Shown here: piece by piece, positions 1 through 11,288 of the stretch
Layout: each line of letters opens with the position of its first letter
Numbering within the stretch: position 1 is the first letter of the stretch
Origin: Brachionus rotundiformis
Lineage: Eukaryota > Rotifera > Eurotatoria > Ploima > Brachionidae
Direction of reading: 5' to 3'
Length of the DNA: 64,000 nt
Assembly: GCA_016802295.1 (NCBI GenBank)
Contig: JAESIW010000138.1
Coordinates: forward strand, 4,391,097-4,455,096
Notes under the pieces: generated by a model
Told to the model about the DNA's origin: nothing
Seen by the model: only the letters and a program-made list of their open reading frames with translations
Databases searched by the model: none
Program-made: the position numbers and the translations under genes

Positions 1-726
1 AGTAGTATTTTGTTTTTGCAAAAATAATTTAGCAGAATAAATCGAAAATAAACAAATATTTTTGGTGAAAAAAAGATGATAAATCGCTTTAAGACACTCA
101 TTAGTTGGATTTAATCAATGGTTAAGTGAAGCATGCCACCAAAAGCTTTTGGAACTGAAAAACTCACATCTGATACATCATATTTTTCCACTGCTTTTGA
201 GTTCTAGCCTATTTTGGAGAAATGACCATCTAAGGCTTGTGAGTAGTCTCTAAAGATTTCAAAATATTTTATTTATCAAAATATACTGTAATTTGATAAG
301 CTTTATGTTACAAGATATCATTTAGAATATATTTTATGATGTTAATCAATATATCAGAAGTAATTAAATTCTTTTGGCAATTTGGTAATATATCTTGATT
401 AGGATCTAGATGCCTAGATGCTGATGCAAGAGCCAGGAACTCTAAAAGGAACGATAACTAGAAATATAATATACAAAAAATAATAATAATCGAGTTATAG
501 CTTTTACTCATTAACAAAACAAATATTTATTTTTTCACGTTAAAAATAAAAAACATTTTAGTTTGATTCAGACAGAAATTACCAAAAAATCAAATAATTG
601 TTTATATATAAGAGCTATCTATCATATCATTGATTTTAATTAAAAATTATCTTCAAATAAAATTATACAGAATATTTTTTGTTTTTATTCTTAAAATAAT
701 TTATTAAATGAAAATTATAAAGAAAA
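1..726. other. intergenic, no gene seen
   Basis: AT-rich DNA downstream of the minus-strand zinc-finger/NHL gene. I see no open frame of note and no recognisable repeat or RNA gene. Confidence 0.5.
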
Positions 727-2337
727 TTAAGCAAATTCGATGACAGCCAAAGACTTGTTCCATCCCAGTGATAACACAAAATGTTGTGAAGATGTGAAAA
801 TCATAAATTCTGATCGATATTTTAATTGCCTAAAGTTTTGGTCAAAAATTAATTGGAAATTTTCCTCATCACAATTTATTTTATAGCCACATAAGCGACC
901 ATTTTCACAATGGAAAAAGGCAAAAAAATTTTTATCTTCATAATCATTTATCAAACACATACTCAATACGGAATCAATTTGAATTGTATTGATTAATTTA
1001 AAATCGAAATTAAAAATAAGAACTTTTTCTTTCCAATCGATAATAATAATTCGATTTGGACCAACTCTGACACTCCAAGGATTTTTCACATCATTTTTCA
1101 TTTCATTAAAATAAAAATTTTTAAAAAAATCTCCATTTTTATAAAAAATATTTATAACACTTTTTCCCTGATCTAAAATATAACAAAGTCCATCATGATA
1201 ACAAATGTCTCTGGGACATTCGAATTCTTCATTTTGACCATCGGGTACTTGGCTAATTATTCGTCGTATTTTTGTCATATTTTGGTCAAATATAATCACT
1301 CGGTGCAATTCCATATCACATGCATACAAATTCTCATTTTCATATTCTGAACCAGTTAGGCTTTTGGAGCAAAAATTGGAGCAAATAGCATAATAGCTTT
1401 TAAATTTGTTTAAACGAAATTTGTCTCTTGAAATTATATCTATATCTGTGAGAGAATACGAATTGTACTTTGAGATTATTTTCACATCATTTGCAGCATA
1501 GTCAGTCATGGCAAGAGAGATTTTTTTCCCATCATAGATTTCAGCAAGACCACAAGAACTTTTTATAAAGCATTTCAAATCGACTGTGTTAACTACGGCC
1601 TGTAGGTCTAAACCTTTGCTGATAGTTAGGGTGCTAAAAGGGCCATGGAGAAAGCCGATTAGGGATCTTATTGATGTCCATTGAGACCAGACAATACTCT
1701 TGTCTTTGAGCCTTAAATTTACAGGGTTTATCTTAACAAATTGTCTTAAATAATTTAAATTTTGTTCGTATAATTTGCATTTTTCATTTATTAAAATGTG
1801 ATTTGAAATATTTTTATTCTCCAAGAGCAGGTTATTTAGCATTTCCTTTTTTTCCCTATTTGCCACTAGTTCTTTGCTCTTCCAATTATCTATTTGTTTG
1901 TCTAATTTGGCTGCTGAGTTGTCTAACCCGAGTTTAAAGGTTTCTACGCGAATTAATAAATCTTGCTTGATATTTTCACTTGCCAGGGTCAGCAAATTTT
2001 GGCAATATTTTCCATTCAATTTATCTGGAATAAAATCTTATTAAGTCTTGTAAAAATAATTTTTTTTACCTTTTAAATTTGAGTTAATCAAATGTCCTCT
2101 TTTTAATAAATCCAGCATGGTATTTTGTAAACTGAGTTTGGTAAGGGATGCCATGCTCTTTGCTTCCATCGAACTTATGCTGTGCTCGCTTGAGCATAGT
2201 CTACACTTAAACACACCTGAATAATCAGCTTCTTTGAGCACACATTCTTGGCATGCCACATAAGCTTGGTCGTCGCTACACCGAATTTGAACTGGTTTTT
2301 GGCAAATGAAGTGATTTTTATTCAAGAAACAATTCAT
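727..2337 (-). CDS. RING/B-box-like zinc-finger plus NHL-like beta-propeller protein
   Basis: Two exons: 2337-2070 and 2024-727, with a 45-bp GT-AG intron (2069-2025) in phase 1; the product is about 521 residues. The first ~55 residues hold a Cys/His cluster (C3, H8, C12, C20, C29, C32, C45, C48, H52) resembling a degenerate B-box or RING finger. About 110 residues of helical or coiled-coil sequence follow. The C-terminal half has repeated beta-strand blocks with phrases such as YACDMELHRVIIF, ICYHDGLCYILDQG and VRVGPNRIIIIDW, the style of NHL-repeat propellers. This layout matches TRIM-NHL / RING-NHL proteins, which act as E3 ligases or RNA-binding regulators. The finger is too degenerate to assert ligase activity. 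It shares a 63-bp divergent promoter with SLX9. No exact orthologue recognised. Confidence 0.78.
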
Positions 2338-2400
2338 AGTTAAAATACATCTACAAAAATTTATTTCTATTTTAGAATTTATTATCTTTATTTTTTTAAA
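2338..2400. promoter_or_regulatory. 63-bp divergent promoter between two head-to-head genes
   Basis: The start codons of the minus-strand zinc-finger/NHL gene (2337) and plus-strand SLX9 (2401) are only 63 bp apart. Any core promoter and both 5' UTRs must lie here or overlap the coding starts. The stretch is almost pure A/T and I see no clear TATA or initiator element. Confidence 0.6.
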
Positions 2401-3374
2401 ATGGGTAAGCTACGCAGCTTGAAGAATAATAATTTAACAAACTCGAAGAAAAAGAACTCACAAAATGAAGAAAAGTGTGCAGAAAATACTGATGAAGAAC
2501 AAAATATAGGCGATTTGGAAGAGGCAAAAAAGACAGGTCTTGTAAAAAAAGTTCAATTTAAAAAATTTAAAAAAGATAACAAGTCTTCATTAGCAAAAGT
2601 ATTTAAATTTTTTTTATTAAAATTTTAATTAAATTTAGATTTTTTTAGTTTAAAAAAGCAGACGATTCGAACAAAGAAAAGCTCGACTCGATCAAAAATA
2701 ATCTGCTAAAGCAAATAAAATTGTCTGAAAAGACCTCTGAAGCAGGAGGTAAAGATAAAGAAGAGTTGACTTTTATTAATCGAACTAACCGCTTGACCAA
2801 TTCAATAATCAAGGCTATTTTAAAGAAAAACGCGCCAATTGATGCTATTAAAAAAATTTCTGATAAATCTAATTTATTATCAATTAAAAAAACAAATATC
2901 ACAAAAAAAGCCAAAGATAAATTAAAAAAAAATGTTTGGCATGATCGTAAGTTATAAGAATAAAAATATACCACTAATGCTTTTGTTAAAGGCATTGACT
3001 TGATTAAGAATGAGCTCAAAGAAAAGGCTGAAAAGACCAAAAGAGAAAAGACTGTGATTACGGGAGATATGAAGCCAATAATTGATAGCTTGGAGAAAAA
3101 AGATAAAATTGTTATGTTTGATGATAAAGAAACTGGTGCAACAAATTTATCTCGTAAAGAAAAACGAGAAAAAAATTTAATGAACCAAAATACCAAAGTT
3201 ACACAAAGACAGTCTATTCGGAATAAAACATCGTGAGAATTTTTAAATTTTTTTTATTTAAAGTTAAATTTTGTTTAAAGGAATGAAGATATTAATTTAT
3301 TCAATCAACTTTTAGGCTATTCCGAATTTACCAAAAATCCTTTGGAAACTTTGAAAAAACATTTTGCTAAATAA
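2401..3374 (+). CDS. SLX9: ribosome biogenesis protein SLX9 (FAM207A)
   Basis: Four exons: 2401-2598, 2649-2946, 2992-3232 and 3281-3374, joined by 45-50-bp GT-AG introns that keep frame and give 276 residues. The protein is Lys/Glu-rich. Two stretches match the family. TVITGDMKPIIDSL near the middle corresponds to the TVVVGDL...L segment of vertebrate FAM207A. The C-terminal exon ends FNQLLGYSEFTKNPLETL, the conserved F..LL....F..NPL... signature of SLX9. In yeast SLX9 binds pre-40S particles and aids ITS1 processing and small-subunit export, so a nucleolar role is expected. AATAAA overlaps the stop codon at about 3370. The N-terminal Lys-rich region is divergent, as is usual for this family. 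Confidence 0.82.
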
Positions 3375-5498
3375 ATTTTTCAAAAATATGTCTTATTCTA
3401 TCACTTCTCCTTTAACTTATGATATTTATCTCTATAAATTAATATTAATGAATTAAATCATCATTTTTTATATATAAAGTTGTCTATTTTCATCTTCTAA
3501 TTTTATAAGAAACCAAATTTTAGACTGGACTAAAGAGGACTCAATCAGTACAGCTGGTTTAACGAAAAACTCAGTGAGAAGAGACAAAAATTAAGGCTGA
3601 GCAAGAGCAGAATGTCCAACTATGTATCAACCAGTCTCTTCATATCATTTCCTAGTTGAAGAGACACATTTTGGAGATTCACCTAACAACTTGGCTATTT
3701 GGCTTAGCTTTTTATTTCCACTTTTTAACAGATCTGCCATTTTTGTGGACTAGACACATTTTTTTATCAATTTTTTGCCAAATTTAAAATTTTTGGTAAT
3801 ATTATTTAGAGACCAAACGAGGTGTTGGAGAGTTTTCAAATTAAGCATTTTGAAAGAAAAATTTACTCAAAATTAGAAATTATTTGAGAATTGAAGGTGT
3901 ACAAAAAAGTAGTAATCATTTTCAAAACTTTTGCACCGACTTTTATTTTTTAATTTTTAGAGGAAGTTTTTTGAATAAAAATTTTTAAAGGATGATTTTA
4001 TTTTTATGCCGAGTGTGATATATCAGATTAAAAAGAGAAAAATTATTTTAGTGCACGCACAAGTGACCATCTACCACATGTAAAATCGGCCCGTATGACA
4101 TTTTATCAAATGTTTAGTTTTTGATAAAAGTATATTTTCCTATAAAAGTTAGGGATGCTTGTAGTTGATAGGGATGGCAATATCTCATGAAACAATTTAT
4201 CTTATTTGCAAACTCATAACACCAACATCACTAGTTTTAGCAAGACATTCATCAGAAGCAATCACATTAGGACAAGCTGTAGCTAAGAAAAAGTAGGTGG
4301 ACCAAGGCTAACTGATGAACAAAAAGCTGAAAGATTCGAATGAATATTAAAAAATTTTAATTTGAAAATACGTTCCGTTTGGTAAAATCTTAACCTTACC
4401 CCGCATAAAAATTTGAAAATAAACGAATTAATATGGTGCTTAAAAATTAAAATTTTGAAAAAAGATTAAGTATAATGATTAGAGCTATGTTTTTAATATA
4501 TAATTAAATTTAATTATATTAACTTGATTTTTCCCTTTTTTCCAAACATTATAATAAATGAAAATTAATAGAGTTAAAAATATTTGATAAATTTTTATTA
4601 TAATTCAAAAAGTAAACAGCATATGCAGTAGCTTGACTGTCTGAGGAACATTAAGTGAGAAAATACGATATTTTGGTTAACTGATTGTACATTAGACAGT
4701 TTAGATAATTTTCAGGCAATTTTTATTTAAGAAAAAAAGCTAGTTCATATACTTTGCTTAATAAGTTTAAAGCTTTTTAATATTTGCTGGTGTTTGTAGT
4801 TGATTTTAACAGAAATTATAACAAACTATTGACCCAATATCTTTTTCTATAATAATAAAGACAAAAACAACGAAAATTTAAAATAAATTTAATTACCGTC
4901 ATAACAAAAAAGAATAAAGTATTTCATTTTTTCATTTTGATCATGGTGTATGTTCTAAAATAAGTTCGCAAAAATAATTTTGTAAAAATATCAAATAAAA
5001 AAGATGAATATATTTTTACCTTAATTTAAAATTTTATTAAATTTAAATTTAAAAAGGAAAAAAATTAATTAATATTGTTTTAAAACTTAAATTAAGGCAA
5101 AAATATCTGGAAAAGAATATCTTGCCAATTTAATAAAAGTATAATCCTAGTGTTAATTTTAAGAATTTTCTGGAAATTTTGAAAAATAGATAACTAGATA
5201 ATAATGAAATATTAAAATTTACAGTAGAATATTTATAAAGCTAAAATTTGACTAATTTTGGTCAAATAGTATTCGTTTAAATAATAATTTAAATTATTAG
5301 TCTAAAAATAATAAAACTTGATCTTTTAGATAAAAAAAATTATTAACATTAAATTTTGCTTTATTGAATATTAACTTCAAAATACTAAAAACGACTTATG
5401 AAGTAAAATAGATACAAAATGGATCTAGAATATTTGCGGAAAATTTATCCAGATTTACAATTGAAAGATAATTAAATTATAAAGCCAATTAGACGATA
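3375..5498. other. 2.1-kb intergenic region, possible decayed repeats
   Basis: No supportable gene. Around 4230-4350 a short plus-strand frame reads GGPRLTDEQKAERFE before a stop, which looks like a scrap of coding or transposon sequence but is too short to assign. The rest is A/T-rich with no clear structure. Confidence 0.4.
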
Positions 5499-6116
5499 CT
5501 AGTCAACATGTAATAAATGCTTGCATGAACAAGACACTGGCACGTACTCAAATGCTCGTTTCCAAGCATAGTAACCATTCGAAAGACACTTGTCTTTGAT
5601 TAAAACGGGCTTAACAATATAATTTGGCAAACACCTCATAAAATCACTTTTGACATCGATGCAATACCTGCAATTGCATACCGCTTGCTTGATAAGGAAT
5701 GGATAGCGGTCTTGGCGCCTCAGCTCGACGAAATGATGCGGGCAAATGGAAATTTGGTTCTCTTGCCATATTGTTTGTTTATTTATTGAACAATTAGTAT
5801 TTCCGTGTATCAATAAACTTGCTTTTGGGTTCACGTAGCTCGCATTTATGATATTTCTGGCATATTTTTGTTGAATAGGTGGATAGAACTCAATCGAATC
5901 CAAAATTTTATCAATGCTCAATCTGAAGCTTTTTTCCAATAAGCGTTTCATTTCACTTTCGGAATGCTCCTTGCACCCAATTAGGTTAGACACATTTTCT
6001 TCTTCAAGGTACTCAAATTCTTCTACACTATCTGTTTTAAGTTTATGCCTTTTCGAAGAAGATACAGAATGAATGAAAATTAAGAATAAGGCAAATAGTT
6101 CAAGATTTATTTTCAT
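5499..6116 (-). CDS. IL-17-like secreted cytokine
   Basis: Single-exon gene of 205 residues. Residues 1-20 form a signal peptide (MKINLELFALFLIFIHSVSS). The C-terminal ~85 residues carry the IL-17 cysteine-knot pattern. C125 (SICPHHF) is followed by the RYP signature (RQDRYPFLIKQAVCNCRYC, with C147, C149, C152). Then come C162, a PVLI strand around 170, C177, and the closing PVSCSC (C196, C198). The family consensus has the same order: dRyP..i.eA.C....C, then P(V/I) strands, then V.C.C. IL-17s are secreted dimers that signal through IL-17 receptors in innate immunity. The N-terminal half (21-120) is divergent and may be a prodomain. Length is within the family range. A TATA box lies about 50 bp upstream. 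I am confident of the fold, less so of the function. Confidence 0.8.
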   Translation of the reverse strand: MKINLELFALFLIFIHSVSSSKRHKLKTDSVEEFEYLEEENVSNLIGCKEHSESEMKRLLEKSFRLSIDKILDSIEFYPPIQQKYARNIINASYVNPKASLLIHGNTNCSINKQTIWQENQISICPHHFVELRRQDRYPFLIKQAVCNCRYCIDVKSDFMRCLPNYIVKPVLIKDKCLSNGYYAWKRAFEYVPVSCSCKHLLHVD

Positions 6117-6166
6117 TCTTAAATTCTCAGCTCGACAGATTTTGCTATCAAGACCTAGAAGCCGAG

Positions 6167-6174
6167 TATTTATA
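6167..6174 (-). promoter_or_regulatory. TATA box of the IL-17-like gene
   Basis: The minus strand reads TATAAATA here, within CATATAAATAC, about 51 bp upstream of the ATG at 6116. The spacing suits a short 5' UTR starting about 25-30 bp downstream of the box. A clear TATA box fits an inducible gene. Confidence 0.6.
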
Positions 6175-6721
6175 TGATAGAAAATTTTAGATTACATCAA
6201 TAATCGTTTAGGAAATAAACAGGATATAGGTAAATATACGTGAGGTGTTCAAGTAGTTTTATATTGTATTCAAGCATAGTGAAAATGTTCACTCAATGTA
6301 TTTACTATTGCTAAAAATTGATTGACGTCAAGAGAATACTGGCTTAACGTGACTAAAAGTCTAATTAGATTAAAAAAGTGTCTTTTTCTCTTCCCTCACA
6401 AATAAACGCAAATTTAATAAGATATATATGGTTTAAAATAGTTTTAAATTACAGTTAAAAGTAATATAAATTCTAAATTCGTTTTTGATTATCAGCTGGT
6501 GTTTAACTCCTAAAAAAACCTGATTGACGTCATTTAAAAAATTGTTTTTTCCTGGTATCACTTTTTTCCATAAATTTTTAAAATTGTTTGTATCTTTAAC
6601 TCAATTATTCAGTTATTATTAAGGTATGAGTATTTATAAATAGGGTTTTTTTAAAAAAACTCAAAAATTAAAAAACTTATTTACATTAATTTTGACAATT
6701 TGTTTAACTAATTAAAATCAA
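6175..6721. other. intergenic, no gene seen
   Basis: AT-rich sequence upstream of the IL-17-like promoter. It may hold distal control elements; the short repeated phrases tgattgacgtca (6321 and 6520 regions) resemble CRE/ATF half-palindromes (TGACGTCA). Confidence 0.35.
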
Positions 6722-7450
6722 ATTTTGAAAAGGAATTTAAATTTAAAAAAATTTATTATTAATTATGATTTATTTATAAAATTTTTGTTCAATTGTACTA
6801 AGCCTACACAGGGCACAAAAGGAGCTGTACTTAGATCACTCGGCCCACCTCAAATGATAGTTAACTTNNNNNNNNNNNNNNNNNNNNNNNNNNNNNNNNN
6901 NNNNNNNNNNNNNNNNNNNNNNNNNNNNNNNNNNNNNNNNNNNNNNNNNNNNNNNNNNNNNNNNNNNNNNNNNNNNNNNNNNNNNNNNNNNNNNNNNNNN
7001 NNNNNNNNNNNNNNNNNNNNNNNNNNNNNNNNNNNNNNNNNNNNNNNNNNNNNNNNNNNNNNNNNNNNNNNNNNNNNNNNNNNNNNNNNNNNNNNNNNNN
7101 NNNNNNNNNNNNNNNNNNNNNNNNNNNNNNNNNNNNNNNNNNNNNNNNNNNNNNNNNNNNNNNNNNNNNNNNNNNNNNNNNNNNNNNNNNNNNNNNNNNN
7201 NNNNNNNNNATTTTGAAAAGGAATTTAAATTTAAAAAAATTTCTATCATTTATTTATAAAATTTTTGTTCAATTGTACTAAGCCTACACAGGGCACAAAA
7301 GGAGCTGTACTTAGATCACTCGGCCCACCTCAAATGTTAGTTAACTTGATTAAACTCTTTTACGAGAAATTTGAGTGTAGCCTTATTTTAATCAAAGGAC
7401 TATCCGGAAGAAGACAGGTGCCAGTCCATGGGATATACAGTGGGAGTTAA
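6722..7450 (+). mobile_element. LINE reverse-transcriptase fragment, present as two near-identical copies either side of an assembly gap
   Basis: 6722-6867 and 7210-7347 are the same sequence apart from a small indel and a few substitutions. The right copy continues to 7450 and translates as LRSLGPPQMLVNLIKLFYE followed by KFECSLILIKGLSG, the fingers/palm lead-in of non-LTR reverse transcriptases (family consensus: ...G.P..mV.lIk.fY..fEC.V...g...). It then loses frame before the VRQG box. The element is dead and truncated. Open frames that appear to run through the N block are artefacts. Confidence 0.6.
6868..7209. other. assembly gap (342 N)
   Basis: A run of N. The bases just left of the gap and just right of it belong to two copies of one sequence, so the gap may be an unresolved overlap or haplotype join rather than real missing DNA. 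Confidence 0.95.
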
Positions 7451-7559
7451 CTTTAAAGCTTGAAGATTTAGATAAAAGAAAAGGGTCAGCCTTATGCTTC
7501 CTAAGAAGCGAAAATGGAAAAAAAATATTAAATAATATATGTTTTGATTACACTATCAA

Positions 7560-7770
7560 TAATGTCGAGTCAATGGTGTAGTGGTTCGATCAGCTGCCAT
7601 TTAATACCAAGGGATCACAAGATCAAGGTTCTAATTATCCGAGAGGAAGTGAATAGTTGATCGCGAAAATTATAAAGCGCGTGGGGCTAACTAACCAACC
7701 GCACAAGTATTAAAGGGTTACAAAGAAATCAATACATGACTCTTTGCTCCACGAGAAAAGTATAAGGAAA
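7560..7770 (+). repeat. tRNA-derived SINE-like element
   Basis: Contains a polymerase III A-box-like TGGTGTAGTGG at 7574-7584 and a B-box-like GGTTCTAATTATCC at 7627-7640, 53 bp apart start to start. This is the internal promoter layout of a tRNA head. The sequence does not fold into an intact tRNA, and a non-tRNA body follows (GC-richer than its surroundings, about 7660-7770). Most likely a degenerate SINE or tRNA-like 3' part of the preceding LINE. Confidence 0.45.
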
Positions 7771-8202
7771 AAAATATGTATTTATTATGTATGTATTTAA
7801 AAATTCTGGTTAAAAAATAATTTATTAAAAAATGAAATAGAAATTTAATTTTTACTTGGTCCAAAATTAAGCTTTCTTATTTATCAACATAATTGGTTAC
7901 ATTAGGTAAAAAGGAGCATTTTTTTGGCACATGCATTTAGGATTGAAAAATACAATAAATGCAAAATGTCAATTCAAAAGAAATATAAGTTAGAATAAAA
8001 TAAAAAAGATAAAGATTGTGTTATATAAACTAAATATACACACATCATTAATATTTAAAAATTAAATAAAATAAAATAATTAAATTTCACATGATCCTTT
8101 GTGATTTATTTATTTATGTTATCTTTTAAAAAAGTCCTTAATTCAATATCCTATTATTTATTTATTCTTAACATTAAATAATTTTTTTGACAACAAAAAA
8201 CG
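7771..8202. other. intergenic, upstream of AprA/PqaA-like gene
   Basis: A/T-rich with runs such as attaaataaaataaaataat; no gene or convincing TATA element recognised. Confidence 0.4.
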
Positions 8203-10958
8203 ATGAAAAATATAATCTTTATTTTAACTTTTGGTTTTCTATCTATTGATTCAATGATTACAACACCTTTGGATGACTTTGTGTTTTCCAAAGATGATCA
8301 CTACAAATATGAAGTTATAAAAACAGTCCAATTTTCAGACTATAAGCTTTTTTATATAAATATGACATCACAAAAATGGCAAGATGGTAATATGTTTAAA
8401 CTATAAAAAGTTTGCATTAAGCTTCAATTAATTTAGAGAATATTGTCGATCAACCAATTTGGTGGCACTGGATGATGGTTTCAGTACCAAATAAATTGCT
8501 TAGATCAGATGCTAGTTTTATTTACATTGGTGGTGGTGATAATACTGAAGAGTAATACTTTTAAAAAAATTAATATAAAATAATCAAAAAAAAGCTTTCC
8601 AGACCCGGACAACACTCAGATACGCCTGACATCAGTATATGCTGTAGAAACAGGATCCATAGCGACTCTATTAAGAAACATTCCCAACCAGCCATTAGTT
8701 TTTAAAGATGATCCAGAAAAAAAGTTTCGTAGAGAAGACGAGCTCATTGGATGGACATGGCATAAGTTTATGCAAAATACATCTAACCCGACTATTTTAG
8801 CTCATTTACCAATGACAAAAGCGGTAATTAAGGCGATGGACACCTTACAGGATTTTGCTCTTCAATACAAATTAGCTGAAATTAAAAAGTTTATGTTGGC
8901 TGGCGAGTCAAAAAGAGGCTGGATAACTTGGCTATCAGCTGCTATTGATTCAAAAAGAGTATTTTCAGCAGTTCCTGTAGTTCTAGACTTTCTGGATATC
9001 AATAAAGTAATTTAAAAAAATTCTAATTGAGTTTAAATTTAATAAGTTGCTTTGGAAAGATGCTTTAATTTTAGAGACAAAAGTGGCTAAAATTTAAAAG
9101 TTATTATTTTATTATTTTAAAGTAGCAATTGTGCTGAAATTTTAAATCTTAAACTTTTAGGTCACCAATTTTTACTTAAAACTACAAAAACCAATCAATT
9201 TTTTGATACGATTTTCTTAAGAATCTTAATACGATTCCTAATTAAGATCTTTCATTAGGAATTATAAAGACTTTGCCAAGATCATTATTAAGTTGAGTTA
9301 ATAATTTTATAAATAAGAAAATGTATGGATTATTTGGATCTAATTCACTTATCTTATTTAAAATATCGAAATGAAATAACGAATCATTAATATAAAAATT
9401 GTTTTAATTATTTGTATCTTTGATATATATTAGCATATATTTACTTTTTATAAATCGTGAATCAAGGCTTCGAGTTTTGTTTTCTTAAAGATTTTTAATA
9501 AGGATCCTCTTTTGTCCAAGATTTTGTGGATTTGTGGAAAAGTCTTTACAAGAATCCCTGTCAGATCCTAATTAAGATATTATCAGGAACTGGTTTCCGG
9601 GTAATCACTTTAAAAATCAAATAAATTATTTAATTATAAGTTCTAGCAATTTTGTCAATTTCTAAATAATTTAAAAAGTTATTATTTCCTAAAGATATTA
9701 GGTCACCTTAAAATTTTACCAAAAAACTAATAATAATTCAGACAGCACTTAAGTTTTGAATTTACGGTACTTTATAAAAATTTTAAAAGATCAAAATGTA
9801 TCAAATCATGTAGAACATGTTCCACATATTGATCTGTTTGTAACTTCATTAATGAGCTTGAATAATGAGCCGAATCTGCTAGGCTTTTTTTCCAATGATA
9901 CCAAATCTTAACAATTAAACAAAAATAAAATTATTTAATCAACAAGTTTTAAATTTTAGAATCTTTTTTTTTAAATGTTTTATTTAATAAGTCTTCAAGC
10001 TTTAGGGTTTCAAAAAATATCCAACCATCAATACCAAATCTTTTGGTACTAATAATCTAAAGCTTCTAAGATAATAGTTTCTAGCTACAGCACATTTTTT
10101 GTATGGAATTTTTTAAAAAATACTCAGTTATTTAAATTTTATCTATTTTATCTAAAATTATCATCATTTTAGAACTTGCATGGTCATTTCAAATGCCTTG
10201 GTGGGTGGACTTTTGCATTTTATCCTTACTATGTTCTCAATATAACAAGATATTCAGACTCATTAGAGCTTTTTGACTTTCAAAAAGTAACTGATCCAAT
10301 TAATTATTTAGATCGATATAAAAATACAAATATTCTAGTAATGACCACTAGTGGCGATGAATTTTTCTTACCTGAAGACACCCATTCATATTGGTCAAAT
10401 TTGATTCAGGCAACTAATGCAAAAGTTTTGTTAAGGCGATTACCAAATGCTGAACATTTGATGATAGCTCATGTCATAAGTGAATTTGAAAGTTTTACAG
10501 CCTTTTTCCTTAGTACTTACGAAAGAACTTTGATACCCAGATTGAGATGGACAATGCCAAATAATGTAACTCATGGCAAAATTCGAGCAATTGTTGATAT
10601 TAAAAATGGCCCGAAACCTTTTAGTTTTCAAGCATTCTACGCCAAGACTTTGGACAATAAGCGAAGAGATTTTCGACTAACATCTGCAGATCCAAAAGAT
10701 CCTTCAAAACCTGTTCCACATCCAGTTGTATGGTTCTCGACTCAGAGAGAAATTGTATTAAATGAAAAACCAGATTCAATTTCTTATGAAATTGAGTTTC
10801 GGAAACCAGCTGATGGATGGCTTGGCTTTTTTTTGGAATTTAGTTTTAGAAGCGTGGCAAATTCTGTTAATATTGTCACCACTGAGACTAATATAATACC
10901 TGAATTCTTTCCTTTTGAAGATTGCTATGCTGATGCATGCTTTGGAAAACTGGTTTAA
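8203..10958 (+). CDS. secreted PhoPQ-regulated-type (PqaA / AprA-like) alpha/beta-hydrolase family protein
   Basis: Four exons: 8203-8386, 8437-8551, 8595-9006 and 10173-10958. All junctions are GT-AG and frame-preserving, giving 498 residues. Signal peptide at 1-17. Family signatures appear in order: PLDDFVFSKDDHYKY, the INMTSQKW box, QPIWWHWMMVSVP, FIYIGGG, the LPMTKAVIKAMDT helix and AGESKRGW. The putative triad of the alpha/beta fold is intact: Ser205 in GESKRG, Asp299 in TSGDEFF, His332 in NAEHLM. The family includes bacterial PqaA and Dictyostelium AprA, a secreted proliferation repressor; animal members are uncharacterised. The acceptor of exon 3 is the AG at 8593-8594; the later CAG before ACCCGG would shift frame. 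Intron 3 (9007-10172) is unusually long and A/T-rich. AATAAA at 10984. Confidence 0.85.
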
Positions 10959-11288
10959 GTTTATGGCTTGAAAATGGTTCATAAATAAAATTTAAAACAA
11001 TTAAAAATTATTTTTTTTTCTAAAATTAATAAAAATTCTGTAAAAAAATTGAATTTAAATGACATTTTCAATAGTAAGAATCAATTTGATATTAATAAAA
11101 TGTTTTGATAACTATGATAAAAATGAATGATAACTTAAAATACCATCTATTTAAAACAAGGCAGATTTTAATCGAAATAGTTAAATACGATTTATATTCT
11201 AAAATTATTATTTATTTAAAAAATTGTGTAAATAATATATTCTACTATAAATTATTAGTGCTTTAATAAAATGTCATAAGAATAAAAA
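10959..11288. other. intergenic, no feature beyond a poly(A) signal
   Basis: Short gap between two plus-strand genes. It contains AATAAA at 10984-10989 for the upstream gene and A/T-rich sequence before the GST start. Confidence 0.5.

Noticed and set aside
2645..3196. 183-codon minus-strand frame
   Set aside because: Antisense shadow of SLX9 exons 2-3: Lys-rich codons read backwards give a Phe/Leu-rich, membrane-like sequence.
6725..7249. Open frames across the first N block on both strands
   Set aside because: They are kept open only by unknown bases; the real flanks are LINE scraps.
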